64,000 nt of DNA, taken from assembly GCA_963573385.1 (NCBI GenBank), contig CAUYLG010009036.1, positions 1 to 64,000 of the forward strand, written 5' to 3'. This document shows positions 26,600-39,013 of this stretch, piece by piece. The notes under the pieces were generated by a model, which saw only the letters and a list, made by a program, of their open reading frames with translations, was not told where the DNA came from and searched no databases. Each line of letters starts with the position of its first letter. The stretch's first letter is position 1. Position numbers and translations under genes: made by a program. The DNA is from Cacajao melanocephalus (lineage: Eukaryota; Chordata; Mammalia; Primates; Pitheciidae).

Positions 26600-27840
26600 A
26601 ACTTCCAATTTAAGGTGTAGAATATTTCCACCTCTTCAGAAAATTATTTTATGTCCCTCTATGATCTCCTGTCCCCTTCTCACAGCTCTCGGGCAATCAC
26701 TGGTCTGATTTGTATCATCATAGATTAGTTTTGCCAGATCTATAAATTCTTAGAAATGCAATCATACAGTATATAATCTCTTCTATATGGACTATTTTGC
26801 TTAGAATAATGTAATTGAGATTGATCCATGTTGTTCTATGTATTAGTAGTTTGTTTCTTTCTATTGCTAAGAATTTCATTACATGGAAATACCCCAGTGT
26901 ATTTGTTTATTTATTTGTAGTTGGTGATTTGTGTTGTTTTCTAAGCTTTTACAAATAAGGTTGCTATAAATATTTGTCTATACATTATTTTATTTATTTA
27001 TTTGTTTTTGCATGCACTTTTTCTCTTGTGAGTAGATATCTAGGAGCAGAATTGCTGAGTGGTTTGGCAAGTTTATATTTAACATTTAGAAATTTGCTAA
27101 ACTGTTTTCCAAAGTTGCTGTACTCTTTTTCAAGAGTGCCAGTTGTTCTAAATTTTTAGTCCTTTTACTTTTAACAATTCTAATGGGTATGAGATATTTT
27201 GTGGTATTTTTATTTCTCTGATGTCTAATGATGTTGAAGATCTTTTCATGTGCTAATTGGCCATTTAGCTCTTCTTTTGTGAAGTTTTGTTCATATCTTC
27301 CTTTTTTATTTTGTCTTTTCCTTTTTTTTTCCCCCAGAGACAGAGTCTTGCTCTGTCACCCAGGATGGAGTGCCGTCACACAATCTCGGCTCACTGCAAA
27401 CTCCCCCTCCCAGGTTCAAGCAATTCTCTGTCTCAGCTTCCTGAGTAGCTGGGATTATAGTCACTCACCACCATGGCTGAATAATTTTTGTATTTTTAGT
27501 AGAGACGGAATTTCACCATCTTGGCCAGGCTGGTCTTGAACTCCTTACTTTGTGATCCACCCACCTCGACCTCCCAAAATACCGAGATTACAGGTGTGAG
27601 CCACCGTGCCTGGCTTGTTTCATCTTCTTACTGTTGAGTTTTAAGAGTTTTCAATATACTCTGGATACAAGTTATTTTCCAGATGTGTGCATTGAAACTA
27701 TTTTCTCCTGTTTGTGGCTTGTGTTTTATTTTTTTTTGAAAAACGGAAGGTTTTAATTTTATAAAGTCTAATTTATAATTTTTATAGCTAGTAAAGTTAA
27801 TATTTGTGTATATTATAAAGTGTAGATATCCATTTGTTTT
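26600..27840 (-). mobile_element. Second older L1 3' end, interrupted by Alu
   Basis: A new L1 3' UTR begins immediately right of the CA repeat: ATTAGTTTTGCCAGATC, GCAATCATACAGTATATAATC, GATTGATCCATGTTGTTC, GTAGATATCTAGGAGCAGAATTGCTGAG, AAACTGTTTTCCAAAGTTGCTGTA. These are L1M 3' UTR words in reverse complement. It continues after the Alu with TTACTGTTGAGTTTTAAGAGTTT. It is distinct from the preceding L1 because 3' UTR sequence follows ORF2 interior. Confidence 0.9.
27320..27615 (-). mobile_element. Alu SINE within the second minus-strand L1
   Basis: Reverse-complement Alu from AGAGACAGAGTCTTGCTCTGTC to GTGAGCCACCGTGCCTGGC. The flanking TTGTCTTTTC and TTGTTTCATC may be a diverged duplication. 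Confidence 0.95.
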
Positions 27841-28427
27841 GAAGACTATAAATAGCTTAGTATTTATAATTGGTCATAGTTCAGATAATAATGAGTGCAA
27901 GACAAAAGCCAACAAATGTGTCTTTCAAAAGCTTAATTACAAAACAACATATCTTAAACCAAGAACTTTGAGGTTTAGCAAACGGGTCACAGGTGCAAAG
28001 TAATCATTTTCCAAAGCAGATGATGGCACGATATATTCATGTGTTGTATCCATGTTGTTTCTCATTAAAAGCCTGGAGAAGGAGTCTTCTAGGTGGTTTC
28101 TTTAGCATTTGTTTTTCCTCCTGTTGACTCTTTCCCAGGAAGAGATTTGAAACCCATGCTGCTCTAGTGGTCTGCTTCCATGTGACTGAGGCTGTAGAAT
28201 AGTAAAGTAACTACAGGTTAACAAAGTAATTTTGTTGACATTTATTTGAAAATGCAAATGAATAACAATTTTGAAAATAATGTAGAAACATTCAGAAAAG
28301 TGACCTTCTAACCCTTTTATGTTGGACAGAAGCATGGTGCTCCTCTATACCTTACTAATGTATAGGCAGATTAGGGAAAGACAGCATAAGAGATTTCATA
28401 AACTCAGCTGGTCATGAACATCATCAA
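27841..28427. other. Unique stretch, nothing recognised
   Basis: No repeat or gene identified in about 590 bp. Confidence 0.4.
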
Positions 28428-28665
28428 TCTGTGCCCTGGGTGTTAGAGGTCCTATGTTTGAATTCAGCTCACTTTGACTTTCAGCAAATAAATTATCCTT
28501 TCTGAGTCTCTGTGTTCTACTTTATAAAGTAGGGATGCTACCTTTCATGTTTGTTGTAATCATTAAATGATATAACACATGCGGAAACATTTAATACATG
28601 GCCTTGTCTTATCTGCACAGGGTAAATACCCGATAGATGTTTGTTGAATCTGAGTAAGTTGAATA
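28428..28665 (+). mobile_element. MIR SINE, diverged
   Basis: TTTGAATTCAGCTCACTTTGAC, TTATCCTTTCTGAGTCTCTGTG, AAAGTAGGGATGCTACC and CCCGATAGATGTTTGTTGAAT follow the MIR consensus in order. Confidence 0.8.
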
Positions 28666-30599
28666 TTCAATGTTGTTATTTAAACCAGAATATTCTATTA
28701 AAGCTACCATAGGCTGTTAGCACCTTATCTCAAGGTAGCCTTTTGGACTTCTCCGTTAACTGGTCAGGATCCTCTGGAAATATACCACCAGACAGTCACT
28801 TTTGAGCAGGAAAAAAAAAAAAAAAGAAAAGAAAGTTCTATAAAGAATGAAGAAGAAAATATAAAAGACATAAGGTATTTCCCAAAGTGTTTTTCATCTG
28901 TTGGTGGGTTTTCACCTCTGGAGCAGGTTTCATACTAGGTTTCACACTTGGGCAGGCAGAGTAGATTATGTTGGCTGGGTGACCTTGGAAGGAGAGAAAA
29001 AAAGCCATAAGGGAAACATTAATGAGGAAGAAGCAGAATGCAAGGTCAGAAAGTCAATGCTTTCTTATTTCACATTTAGTCCTTGTCTTAGATCATTCAT
29101 GTTTCAACAGATTTTTCCACGTCACAGCAGGCAGACCTAGCATTCTGCTGGATACTATGGACAATTCAGAAACCGGTGTCTATTCTCTGCAATGAGTAAG
29201 CCAGATAGATGTAAAATAGTGATTCAGGGCCAAAATGATTGACAGACCATGAGCATTTTAGAGTTCAAAAGGAAGCTATATGGAGAATGAGGCTGCCCAT
29301 GAAGGGCTTCAAAACAGGGGTTAGAAATATAATAGACATGCTCTCAGGGATGGTAAAGGGGAAGGATTAAAACTGGAAGGATTAAAACAGGGTTTCCTTG
29401 GGTCTTTAGGCCTTCCTTCATAAGTCTCAGTTCTAGTGTTACTCTACTGTTGTTACCCTCCTTGCTCTAATAAGTTGCTTTCTCCAAAAGAAGATGGGTA
29501 AACTTGACATCAAACATTATGCTCCACTCTGATATCTCCAACTATCATGTGGGTTCTTATACTTTAAGAAAAAAAGATACTATATTATTTTCAAGTTCTC
29601 CTTTCCCCTATAGCCCTGGCACAAATAACTGGGTGTATAGGGCTGGAGGTAAGATTGAAGAGGTGAATAGGCATGACATGATTTCAGCAACAGACTTCGC
29701 TGAACTCAAAATCGCATCTCCCGTGTGACATTGACCCCGTGCTTTCAATAAAGCTTATGGGCTTGTCTTTCAAAACTAATCTATTTTCCAGAGGCTCTCT
29801 CATCTCCAAATCCATAAGCACATTGAAACTTTAAAATTGAATTCAGCTTAGACAAATAATCTAGACCTCCTAACCCACAGGAATGTCTAATAAGTAGCAT
29901 ATAAGCTCATTCAATATCTACCTAGTGGGATCAAGGTAGAGGTTTGTAGTGGAGCCATTGTGGGAACATAGTGGGGGTGGGGAATAAAAACACAAGCTTG
30001 TATCTACTAAAATGACTAAGCCCAAAGAACGAATGGAGGAAACAAGTGAGTGTGAATATGAAGGAAGATTCACTAAAAGATATAGACAAAAAGAGCATTT
30101 TTAAGACAAGAGAATGAAATCTTATTGTTGTTAATACCCATTCCTCATAGGCTCTTTCAATTTGCCCACTTTAGGGTGGCATTTGGTTGACTAGTCCCTC
30201 ATCTATGCAATACTTTCTTGTTGCTGGTATAAATCACTACTCTGGGCATATTATCTTTTGTTAGTTTCCATCCCCACTGTAGAACCTGAGGGGACAGATA
30301 GAGAACAGCAGAATGGGTAATGGTGTAGAGTTGAGATTAACCATGGCTTTGGTTGACAGATCAGGTTTATCAATGTGGAGGCTTATGGAGAGAAACAATG
30401 GAAAATTCATTCATCGATGTGATACTTGCAAAGCACTCACTCTGTGGTAATACTACATGGAAAGACAGATAACAGAGAGGAAAAGACTGAAGACACTGAA
30501 AAGTCAAAAAGAAAGTAGAAGTGAATACATTTACCTCTGGATCTCAGTAGTAAAGATGAAAGTATAGATGTTAAGGAATAAGTAATCCCAGGAAAACAC
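28666..30599. other. Unique stretch, nothing recognised
   Basis: Includes a short A-run at 28810-28826. No domain, exon or repeat is recognised. ORFs stay below 80 codons. Confidence 0.45.
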
Positions 30600-30815
30600 T
30601 GGAGAGTCATTCATGAAAACTTGTACTAAGCACCCATTACCTGTCAAGCAGCTTTCTATGAGCTACAGGGGCTGTGTGATGAAGGAGAGGGGAATGCGAG
30701 ACAACAAGGAGTAAAATATAAACCCGAGAGATTAAAAGTTTAAAGTCTATGGGAGAAACAGATAAATAAATAAGAAAAATATAATGTTGCAAGTGCCATA
30801 GTAAAAATACAAATC
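30600..30815 (-). mobile_element. L2 LINE, 3' end fragment
   Basis: TACTAAGCACCCATTACCTGTCAAGC, GGGAGAAACAGATAAATAAATAAG and TTGCAAGTGCCATAG match the reverse complement of the L2 3' end. Confidence 0.75.
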
Positions 30816-31333
30816 CACCTGGAAATCCCCTTCCCAGGTCCCCCAAATCAGAGTCCTGACCTTGGCATGAGACTTGCTTTGGTTGAGTGTTTAACCACCT
30901 TTGAAGTTCAGTCCTCAGATTATCAGGCTGGGCTCTTTCTCTTCTTGCAGCTGCAGGAGGTGAGGACTTTTCCATGAAAACAACAAAATCTCTGGCTTTT
31001 CTGCTTGGCATTCAACTATCTGTTACTCAGGCATTTGTTATGTTTCTGCAAAGCATCAATGGCCTTAGCAATCACTATTGAGGAATATCATTATCCTTTT
31101 AGCTATAATTTCCTTAGTATGCCTCAGAAGCCTGATACATCACACCCTCTAGTGCATTCTTTTCTGCCAGTACACCTCCCCACTTCACCACCAGTAAAAA
31201 TTTAACCAACAGATCAATACACTGGACCAGGGCTATCTGTGATCCACCTTCCACTAGCAATGGTATCCAGTATCCTCACTGCTAGCTGGAAATGAAACTC
31301 TAACTTACTGCATATTTTCTAGGACTACTCTTA
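30816..31333. other. Unique stretch, nothing recognised
   Basis: No repeat family or exon is recognised. Confidence 0.4.
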
Positions 31334-31850
31334 GATTGGGTTCTCTAGAAAGAGACACTAAGACACATTCTGGGGTCAAGCCACTCATTATGGATAAGCA
31401 CCATAAAGGAAGGAGGAAGAAGCAGGATTGAACAGAGAAAGTTGAAGATGACAGGGAGCTCAAGAGCTAAGATTCCAAGTCAATAATCCTGTGGTGGCTG
31501 AAACAACCAGGCCTTTAAACCCATTTTTCTCTGGCATGGATGTGGACCACTCCTGCAAGGATGCAAGATGAGGCAACTGAGGCAGACCCTGAAGGAGATG
31601 ACAGTTGGACAGTATCAGCTAATCACACTGTCCACAACTGGGTGGCAGGTCATTCCTTGAAGAGGGATCTGGACAACGTACTATAGGCCTGAGCTAAGAT
31701 AGATGCAATCAGGAGATGATAGATGATAGACAGATAGATTTACAAATGGATATGGAGATGTGTATATGCATACATACACACACATATGTATACCTGCAGA
31801 GAGAGAGAAGAGGAAGGAGGCGAGGGAGAAGGAGAAAAAGAAATTATGGA
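31334..31850 (-). mobile_element. Possible old LTR remnant with simple repeats
   Basis: GGGTTCTCTAGAAAGAGACAC at 31338-31358 resembles the 3' end of ERVL-type LTRs in reverse orientation, but the body does not match a family I can name. It is followed by GATA- and CATACA-rich simple sequence (31710-31790) and a purine-rich GAGA/GGA tract (31798-31845). Confidence 0.3.
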
Positions 31851-34082
31851 ATAACATTAATATTGCCTATAAAGCTAGAGATTAATTTGCAAAGATCAAG
31901 GATTATGTGGCTGGATATTTGAAGAAAATAAAGTATTTGGACATCCTCACCAGGAGAAATCTTTTAAGCCTTCTGACAGAATTTTAAAATCACCCTAATA
32001 TTGCAGATCAGCTGGAGTTTATAATGTAAATTTATAGAAGGCCAGTCCCAAAAGATTTTGAGTCTTTATCCCACAGTCTCATATTGTCAAAGGCAGGTCC
32101 AGAGAACATAGTGGGTGCAGACCAGGGTTTGGGGGTGGCATGATGGATGCGATAAGTGCCAAATGGATAAAGGTGTCTAGGATGATGGGGACATTATGTA
32201 ATTGCTGACCACGGACTTTAAGCTGAATTGAGTGGGATCAGAAGGGCTCCTGTGTCCTGGTGTAACAGAAAGGAATGATAAGTGATTTAATATAGCTGAA
32301 GGGTAGAAGAGGATTTTTAGTTCTTATGAGTGAGTGGAGGAGAGAACAGATGGAGAGGTTTCAAGAGAAAGATGAAAGGACCAAACTGAGATCCTGATTG
32401 GGACATCTCCCATCAAAAGACCCAGGATATAGCTATGCAGGTGGAAACTCGGTATAGATTCAAGATGAAGGCTGCTAAAATCATATAAGGCAAGAGAACG
32501 TGAGGAATGAGTTGCCATAATCATTGTCATCAAAATGTTTTTAGTAAAGCCTAGAATAATCAGATTTGAATTTCAGGTTCTGCATAGAGTAAGGCAGTAG
32601 ATGCCATAACTGGCCAGTAGGAATTTATAATCTGCCCCCTCTTGGAAGAGATGAAAACAAGTCTCCCCATTCCTGAAAAAAAGACCTCACTTGTTTTTTG
32701 CAAACTAAGAGGAACCAGGAAAACATTTTGGTGACAGGTATTAGTCTAAAATGCTAAAATATGTTGAAACTTATTTGGCGGACTGAGGGACAGAACACGT
32801 TTTTAAAAACAGACGACGAATGGCTTCTTCCTCTTTCACTTTCTGCCACAGTGTCTGCTAGGCAAGGAAAATGACTCATTAATAAATTTAGCCCCAGAGG
32901 CCTGACTCATTCAGAAACCTCTTAACAACCACCTCACCCAATCTTACTATACTTTAGCTAATGATATTCTCCAGCTTAGGCTGTCAGAATTATGCCTTAC
33001 ACATGGGTAATGGGTTTTATAGCTTGTACTAGAAGTACGCTAATAGTATGAATTCACATTTTAGTGATGTTAAAGCTGAATGAAGTGAATCACCTTAGGC
33101 TAAACATCGAAGAGAGGATTAGATTGTACTTCTTATCCCAAAATAGCAAGTGTCCACAGCAAAGCACTTAGCTCTAGAGCAGACACTCCAGTTAATAGGT
33201 TAAGGTCTGAACCCAGTGACCTCACAGAAATAACGACTACCAAATTTGAAGAAGTGGTAGCAGCTCTTTTAATGAGCAATTGGAAGACAGGAATAATTCT
33301 TATGAAATTTTGTATTTTCTGTGCCTAGCATAGAAATTGGTAATACATATTCAAAACAGATGTTTGTTAAATGATTGAATAAATGAACTATCTTAGATAT
33401 TCCATTTTTTTATGATCACTGTCATCCCAGAGAGGAAATAAGAAAATTCATACTTTCTAGCTAAGGCAAACTGTGCAGTTCTCAGCAGTGACAAGTGCTC
33501 AAATCTAAGTATCAAGGATAAAGAAATCGATTGCATTGCAGAATCTTCAGTACCCTTGATTTTATTTTTTTGATTAGTGTTGATGCTAATATCCATGTAG
33601 TTTCTGGAGCAGAGGTAGGAGAGGAGCTCAACATGATTTCAAACAGACCTCCAGCTTCCTGGCTTGGCTCCCCAAAGCTTCAACTTTTTATATTTATCAC
33701 CTGAATTTCAGAAGTTTCTATTGCATCCTCTGTGGTGCTGGTCAAGGTAGAGAATCATTGTACATCATTGAGAAGTCAAATCCAACCAATTCGTATTTAC
33801 TGGCACATCTATAAGAAAGTAACTGAAGGGTTACAAAATGTAAGATATAGGCTATTCCTCAGGTGTTTTAATCTACCTGGGAGGAAAAGGTATGAAAAGT
33901 ATGAAAAGATGACAATAAAAGGTATAAATAACAATTTAAGATAATAAGTACTTGTAACAGGGCAATATATGACATTTATCTCCCCTTTTCTTGATTCCTA
34001 CCAGACCCCAACCTTATTAAAGTATCTATTCCTCCTAGGTGATATGGGGGAGGTTCAGGTGTAGGTCTTAATTAGTGTAAGA
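31851..34082. other. Mostly unique; motif cluster at 32827-32909 and a short LINE/MIR tail near 33310-33395
   Basis: No coding exon is recognised. Near 33310-33395 the words CTGTGCCTAGCATAG and GATGTTTGTTAAATGATTGAATAAATG look like the 3' tail of an L2 or MIR in plus orientation. The regulatory cluster is listed separately. Confidence 0.4.
32827..32909. promoter_or_regulatory. Candidate enhancer core: ISRE/PU.1-like plus two AP-1 sites
   Basis: The minus-strand string GAAAGTGAAAGAGGAAG (32827-32843) combines a perfect GAAANNGAAA interferon-response element with a GAGGAAG ETS/PU.1 core. Two TGACTCA AP-1 sites follow at 32872-32878 (as the palindrome ATGACTCAT) and 32903-32909, 31 bp apart. 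No repeat family explains the region. Its function is inferred from motifs only. Confidence 0.4.
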
Positions 34083-34470
34083 CTTATCATGTGCATTCTG
34101 ATTGAACCAACATTGGTCACAGGCACACCGCTGGACCAGTAACAGTAGCAATGCCACTGCCAGCAGTGGGCATGTGACCAAGATTGGCTCAATCAGACTG
34201 AAAGGAGAGACTGAGTCACTGCCTGGGGAGAGAGTCCCTGCTCTCTGCCACTAGGTGTAAACAAGGAAGTGTGTCTTAGCTAGCTGCCTTTGGCAGCCAT
34301 CTTATGTCCATGAAGAAACCAGACATTGGATGGCAGAGTGGAGAAAGCATGGATCTCCAGCTACTCTCTTAAGCTCCTGAATCAACCTCGGAGCATGTCC
34401 CAACTCAGGGCTTCTTGCTATGTGAGATAATAAATTTCCCTTCTTGCTTAAGCTGGCTTGGTGGGGGATT
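34083..34470 (+). mobile_element. Old interspersed repeat, family uncertain
   Basis: GGCTCAATCAGACTGA, TGGCAGCCATCTTATG, GTGGAGAAAGCATGGA and GAGATAATAAATTTCCCTTCTTGCTTAAGC recall a widespread old repeat ending with an AATAAA-like signal, but I cannot place it firmly (an old L1 3' end or LTR). Confidence 0.4.
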
Positions 34471-34899
34471 TGTTTCCAGTAGGATCGCAAGGAGACAATG
34501 ACCAATTGCCAAATGTGTGGGCAGATAATAATTACTGTGAGAGTCCAGAATGAGCAGAGTTCACATCAGGCTAGAGCGGTCAGGACAGCTTTCAGAGAAA
34601 CAGACGCTTTAAGAATGAAAAGGGTTTCTACAGAGGAAGCAGCAGGAGAAAAGCATTCTAGTCGAAAATCAGAAGATGGAGGGAGTTTGAGGAGCAGAAA
34701 AAAAGTAGAAAGTGCAGAGCTGGAAAGGCAGCGTCAGTGAAGATTTCAAAAGACCTGGAATTCTTACCACATGAAAGTACCTGGAACCTGCTATTTAGGC
34801 AGGAAGGCTTAGAGGATCAAATTTTAACATGAGGTTTGGGGGGAACAAACACCCAAACATTAGCAATGGCTATGCCCCATGGAGAGCACTAAGGTTGTT

Positions 34900-35445
34900 T
34901 TAAGGGATGTCAAATAAGAGGTTGATGTATATGCTATACAAAGAGCTGTTTGAAGTTGACAAGAAAAATGCGAACAGTCCAATAGAAAAATGGGTAAATA
35001 GCTAACCGTCATGAAAGGGTGCTCAAATTCCCTAAAATTATGGGACTGCAAATTAAAGAATCAGTAAAATATCAAATTCTCTGGCAAAAGTTAAAAAGAA
35101 CCCTACTACCTAGTATTGGTGGGCATGTAGGGAAAAGTGTACTCTTATATATTACTGGAGGAAATATGAAGACTTGTAGCCTTACCTAGTGGAGACAAAA
35201 TGACAACATCTCTTAAAATTAAAAATACATGTAGCCTTCACTCCAACCATCCACTTCAATTTTAATGTTATGGAAATCAAACAGCAATACAAAAAGACAT
35301 AAGTACAAAGATGTATATTGCAATGCCGGTTGTGTGAGGGAGAAGAAATGGGGAAACAAGAGAAAACTCATCAAAAGAAGAGAGACTGAATAAATTACAG
35401 AATATTTATTATACAGCTATCACAGTCAATTGGTGCTGCTGCCAG
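34900..35445 (+). mobile_element. Old L1 (L1M-type), ORF2 C-terminus / 3' region
   Basis: AACAGTCCAATAGAAAAATGGGTAAA, GGGACTGCAAATTAAAGAATC, ATTGGTGGGCATGTAGGG and AAGTACAAAGATGTATATTGCAATGC follow the conserved end of L1 ORF2 and the start of the 3' UTR in plus orientation. It ends just before Tigger1. Confidence 0.75.
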
Positions 35446-35959
35446 TTGACACGGAAAGATTTACATGGAGAATAATGATAGCTTAGATTTGTCTAGTGCT
35501 TACTAGAGTGATAAGTATGATTTCAAGTTCTTTACCTATACAGGCATATCTCATCTTATTGCATACACTTTATTGTGCTTCACAAATACCACACTTTCAC
35601 AAGTGGAAGATGTGTGGCAGCCCTTCGTGGAGCAGGTCTACTGGCACCATGTTTCTACCCACCTGCTCATTTCCTGTCTCTGTGTCACATTTTGGTAATT
35701 CTCACAATATTTCACTCTTTTCATTATTATTATATCTGTTATGGTGATCTGTGACCCATGATATTTTTTAATATTACTATTGTAATTGTTTTGGGGGACC
35801 ACAAACTGCACCCGTTTAAGACAGTGAACGTGATAAATGTTGTGTGTGTTCTGCCTACTCTACCAACCGGCTGTTCCCCATTTTCTCTACCTCTCCCCCT
35901 ATTCCCCGAGACACAGAAATATTGAAATTAGGCTGAATAATGACCCTGTGATGGCCTCT

Positions 35960-37875
35960 CACTGTTAAAGTGAAAGAAAGAGTCACACATCTCTTACTTT
36001 AAATCAAAACCAGAAATGATGAAACTTGGTGAGGAAGGCATGTCAGAAACCAAGATGGGCCAAAAGCTAGGCTTCTCATACCAATCATTTAGCCAAGTTG
36101 TGAATGCAGAAGAAACGTTCCTGATGGAAATTAAAAGTGCTACTCCAGTGAACACACAAATTATGAGACATTGGAACAGCCCTATTGCTGATATGGAGAA
36201 TGTTGGAGTGGTCTGGAGAGAAGATCAAACCAGCCACAACATTCCTTTAAGCCAAAGCCTAATCCAGAGCAAGGCCCTAACTCACTTCAATTCTATGAAG
36301 ACTGACAAGAATGAGGAAACTACAGAAGAAAGTGTTGTGTTTTGCAGAGGTTTGCTCATGAGGTTTAAGGAAAGAAGCCCTTTTTAAAACATAAAAGTAG
36401 TGTGAAGCAGCAAGTGCTGGTGTAGAAGCTACAGCAAGTTACCCAGAAAATCATGCTAAGATAATTGATGAAAGTGGCTGCATTAAACAATACATTTTCA
36501 ATATAAACAGAATAGCCTTCTATTGAAAGAAGATGACATTTAGGACTTTCATAGCTAGAGAAGTAAAGTCAATGCCCTGCTTCAAAGCTTCAAAGGACAG
36601 GCTGACTCCCGTGTTAGGAGCTAATGCAGCTGGTGACCTTAAGTGGAAGCCAATATTCATTTACCATTCTGAAAATCCTAGGACCCTTAAGAATGATGCT
36701 AAATCTATTCCACCTATGCTGTATAACTGGAACAACAAAGCCTGGATGACAGTACAGTACATCTATTTAAGAGAATGGTTCGCTGAATATTTTAAGCCCA
36801 TTGTTGAGACATACTGCTCAGAAAAAAGGATTCCTTTTAAAATGTTACCACTCGTTGACAATGCACCTGGTCATGCACAAGCTCCACTGGAGATGTACAA
36901 GGAGATGGATGTTGTTTTCTTTTTCTTTTCTTTTCTTTTTTTTCCTAGACACTAGTGATCTTTCTGTCTCAGTCCTGAGTTGCGAGTAGCAGGGACCTCA
37001 GGTGCATGCTCACCGCACTAGCTCCAAATTGTGTGCTTTTTTTTTATTGTGCCTATTTTATTATTTTATTTTTAAATTATACTTTAAGTTCTGTGGTACA
37101 TGTGAAGAAAGTGTAGGTCTGTTACATGGGTATGCATGTGCCATGGTGGTTTGCCGCACCAATCAACCCATCATCTACATTAGGTATTTCTCCTAATGCT
37201 ATCCCTCTCCTAGCCCCCACCTCCCAACAGGCCCTGATGTATGATGTTCCCTTCCCTGTGTCCATGAGTTCTCACTGTTCAACTCCCACTGATGAGTAAG
37301 AATATGTGGTGTTTAGTTTTCTATTCTTGTCTTAGTTTACTGAGAATGATGGTTTCCAGCTTCATCCATGTCCCTGCAAAGGACATAAACTCATCCTTTT
37401 TTATGGCTGCGTAGTATTCCATGGTATATATGTGCCACATTTTCTTTATCCAGTTTATCATTTTCATGCCTGCTAACAACATCCATTCTACAGCCCATGG
37501 ATCAAATAGCAATTTTGACTTTCAGGTTTTAATATTTAAGAAATACATTTTGTAAGATTGTAGCTGCCATAGATAGTAATTTTTCTGATGGATATGGGCA
37601 AAGTAAATTAAAAACCTTCTGGAAAGGAATCATAATTGTGGAAGCCATTATAAAAAATCTGTGACTCATAGGAGGAGGTCAAAATACCAACATTAACAGG
37701 TGTTTGGGAGAAGCTGATTGAGCACTTGTCTCAGAAGTTTTGGAATAAGTGAGGGTTATAAAACTTCAGTGGATGAAGGAATTGCAGATACGTTGGAAAT
37801 AGTGAGAGAACTAAAATTAGAAGTGGAGCCTGAAGATGTGACTGAATTGCTGCAATCTCATGATAAAACTTGAGT
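35960..37875 (+). pseudogene. Tigger1 transposase gene, broken
   Basis: The pogo-family transposase binds the terminal repeats with CENP-B-type helix-turn-helix domains and cuts with a DDE/DDD catalytic core. One open piece, 36016-36387 (123 codons), covers the DNA-binding part (KLGEEGMSETKMGQKLGF, QTSHNIPLSQSLIQSKAL). A second, 36533-36955 (140 codons), covers the catalytic part (KASKDRLTPVLGANAAGD, YHSENPRTLKN, VDNAPGH). The second catalytic Asp in DNAPGH is kept. The first, expected in a NVDETA-like context near 36505, reads Asn. The gene is further broken by a frameshift or stop around 36385, by the 541-bp insertion at 36920-37460 and by later stops. The native stop is near 37871-37875. 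It is a dead copy, unlike the domesticated TIGD genes. Confidence 0.9.
36920..37460 (-). mobile_element. L1 3' end (minus) with an extra Alu-like piece and two poly-T tracts
   Basis: The right part (37038-37460) is a primate L1 3' end in reverse complement: TTAAATTATACTTTAAGTTCTGTGG, ATGGGTATGCATGTGCCATGG, TATCCCTCTCCTAGCCCCC, CATGTCCCTGCAAAGGACAT. To its left, 36920-37037 holds an outer T-rich tract, then about 90 bp resembling part of an Alu in reverse (CTCAGTCCTGAGTTGCGAGTAGC, GGTGCATGC), then an inner T-run. The Tigger1 reading stops at TTTTC (36915-36919) and resumes at TTTTC (37461-37465), so the whole block looks like one insertion. Confidence 0.8.
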
Positions 37876-38119
37876 AGAAGAGAAGTTGCTTCTTATATGA
37901 GCAACAAAAAGTGGTTTTCTGAGATGGAATCTACTCCTGGTGAAGATGCTGTGATCATTGTTGAAATAACAAAGGATTTAGAATAGTACATAAATTGAGT
38001 TGATATAAAAGTGGAAGAATTTGAGAGAATGGACTCCAATTTTGAAAGCAGTTCTACTGTTACAATTTCTCAAACAGCTTCATATGCCACAGGGAAATCT
38101 TTCCTGAAAGGGTCAGTAG

Positions 38120-38457
<338 letters not shown>

Positions 38458-38806
38458 TATTGTCTTATTTTAAGAAATTGCCAAGCCACCCCAACTTTCA
38501 GCAAACACAACTCTGATCAGCCAGCAGCCATCAACAACGAGGCAAGACTCAACCAGGAAAAACATTATGGCTTGCTGAAGGTTCAGATCATTATTTGTGT
38601 TTTTTAGCATAGAAAATTATTTTAAAAAGGTATGCAATGTTTTTTAGACATAATGCTGTTGCCCACTTAAGAGACTGCACTATAGTGTGAACATTATTTT
38701 CATATATACTGTGAAACCAAAAAATTTGTGACTCACTTTACTATTATATTTGCTTTATTGCAGTGGTGTGGAAGCAAAACCATAATATCTCCAGGGTGTA
38801 CATTTA

Positions 38807-38950
38807 TTAACTCACTAATACTAATAATAATCTTATGAACAGGTATTAATATTGGCATTTTGCAAACAAGGAAACCAAGGCATGGAGAAGTTAAATATTT
38901 TTTTTGCAAATATGCAGTTAATAAGTAGCAGAGCTGGATTTGACACTTGG
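38807..38950 (-). mobile_element. MIR SINE
   Basis: TGCAAACAAGGAAACCAAGGCATGGAGAAGTTAA and AGTAGCAGAGCTGGATTTGAC are MIR in reverse complement, abutting the right end of Tigger1. Confidence 0.85.
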
Positions 38951-39013
38951 GAGTGTAGAGTTGCTGAAATAGATGTAATGAGAAAAAAGGGGGAATCCAA
39001 TTAAAAAATAAAG

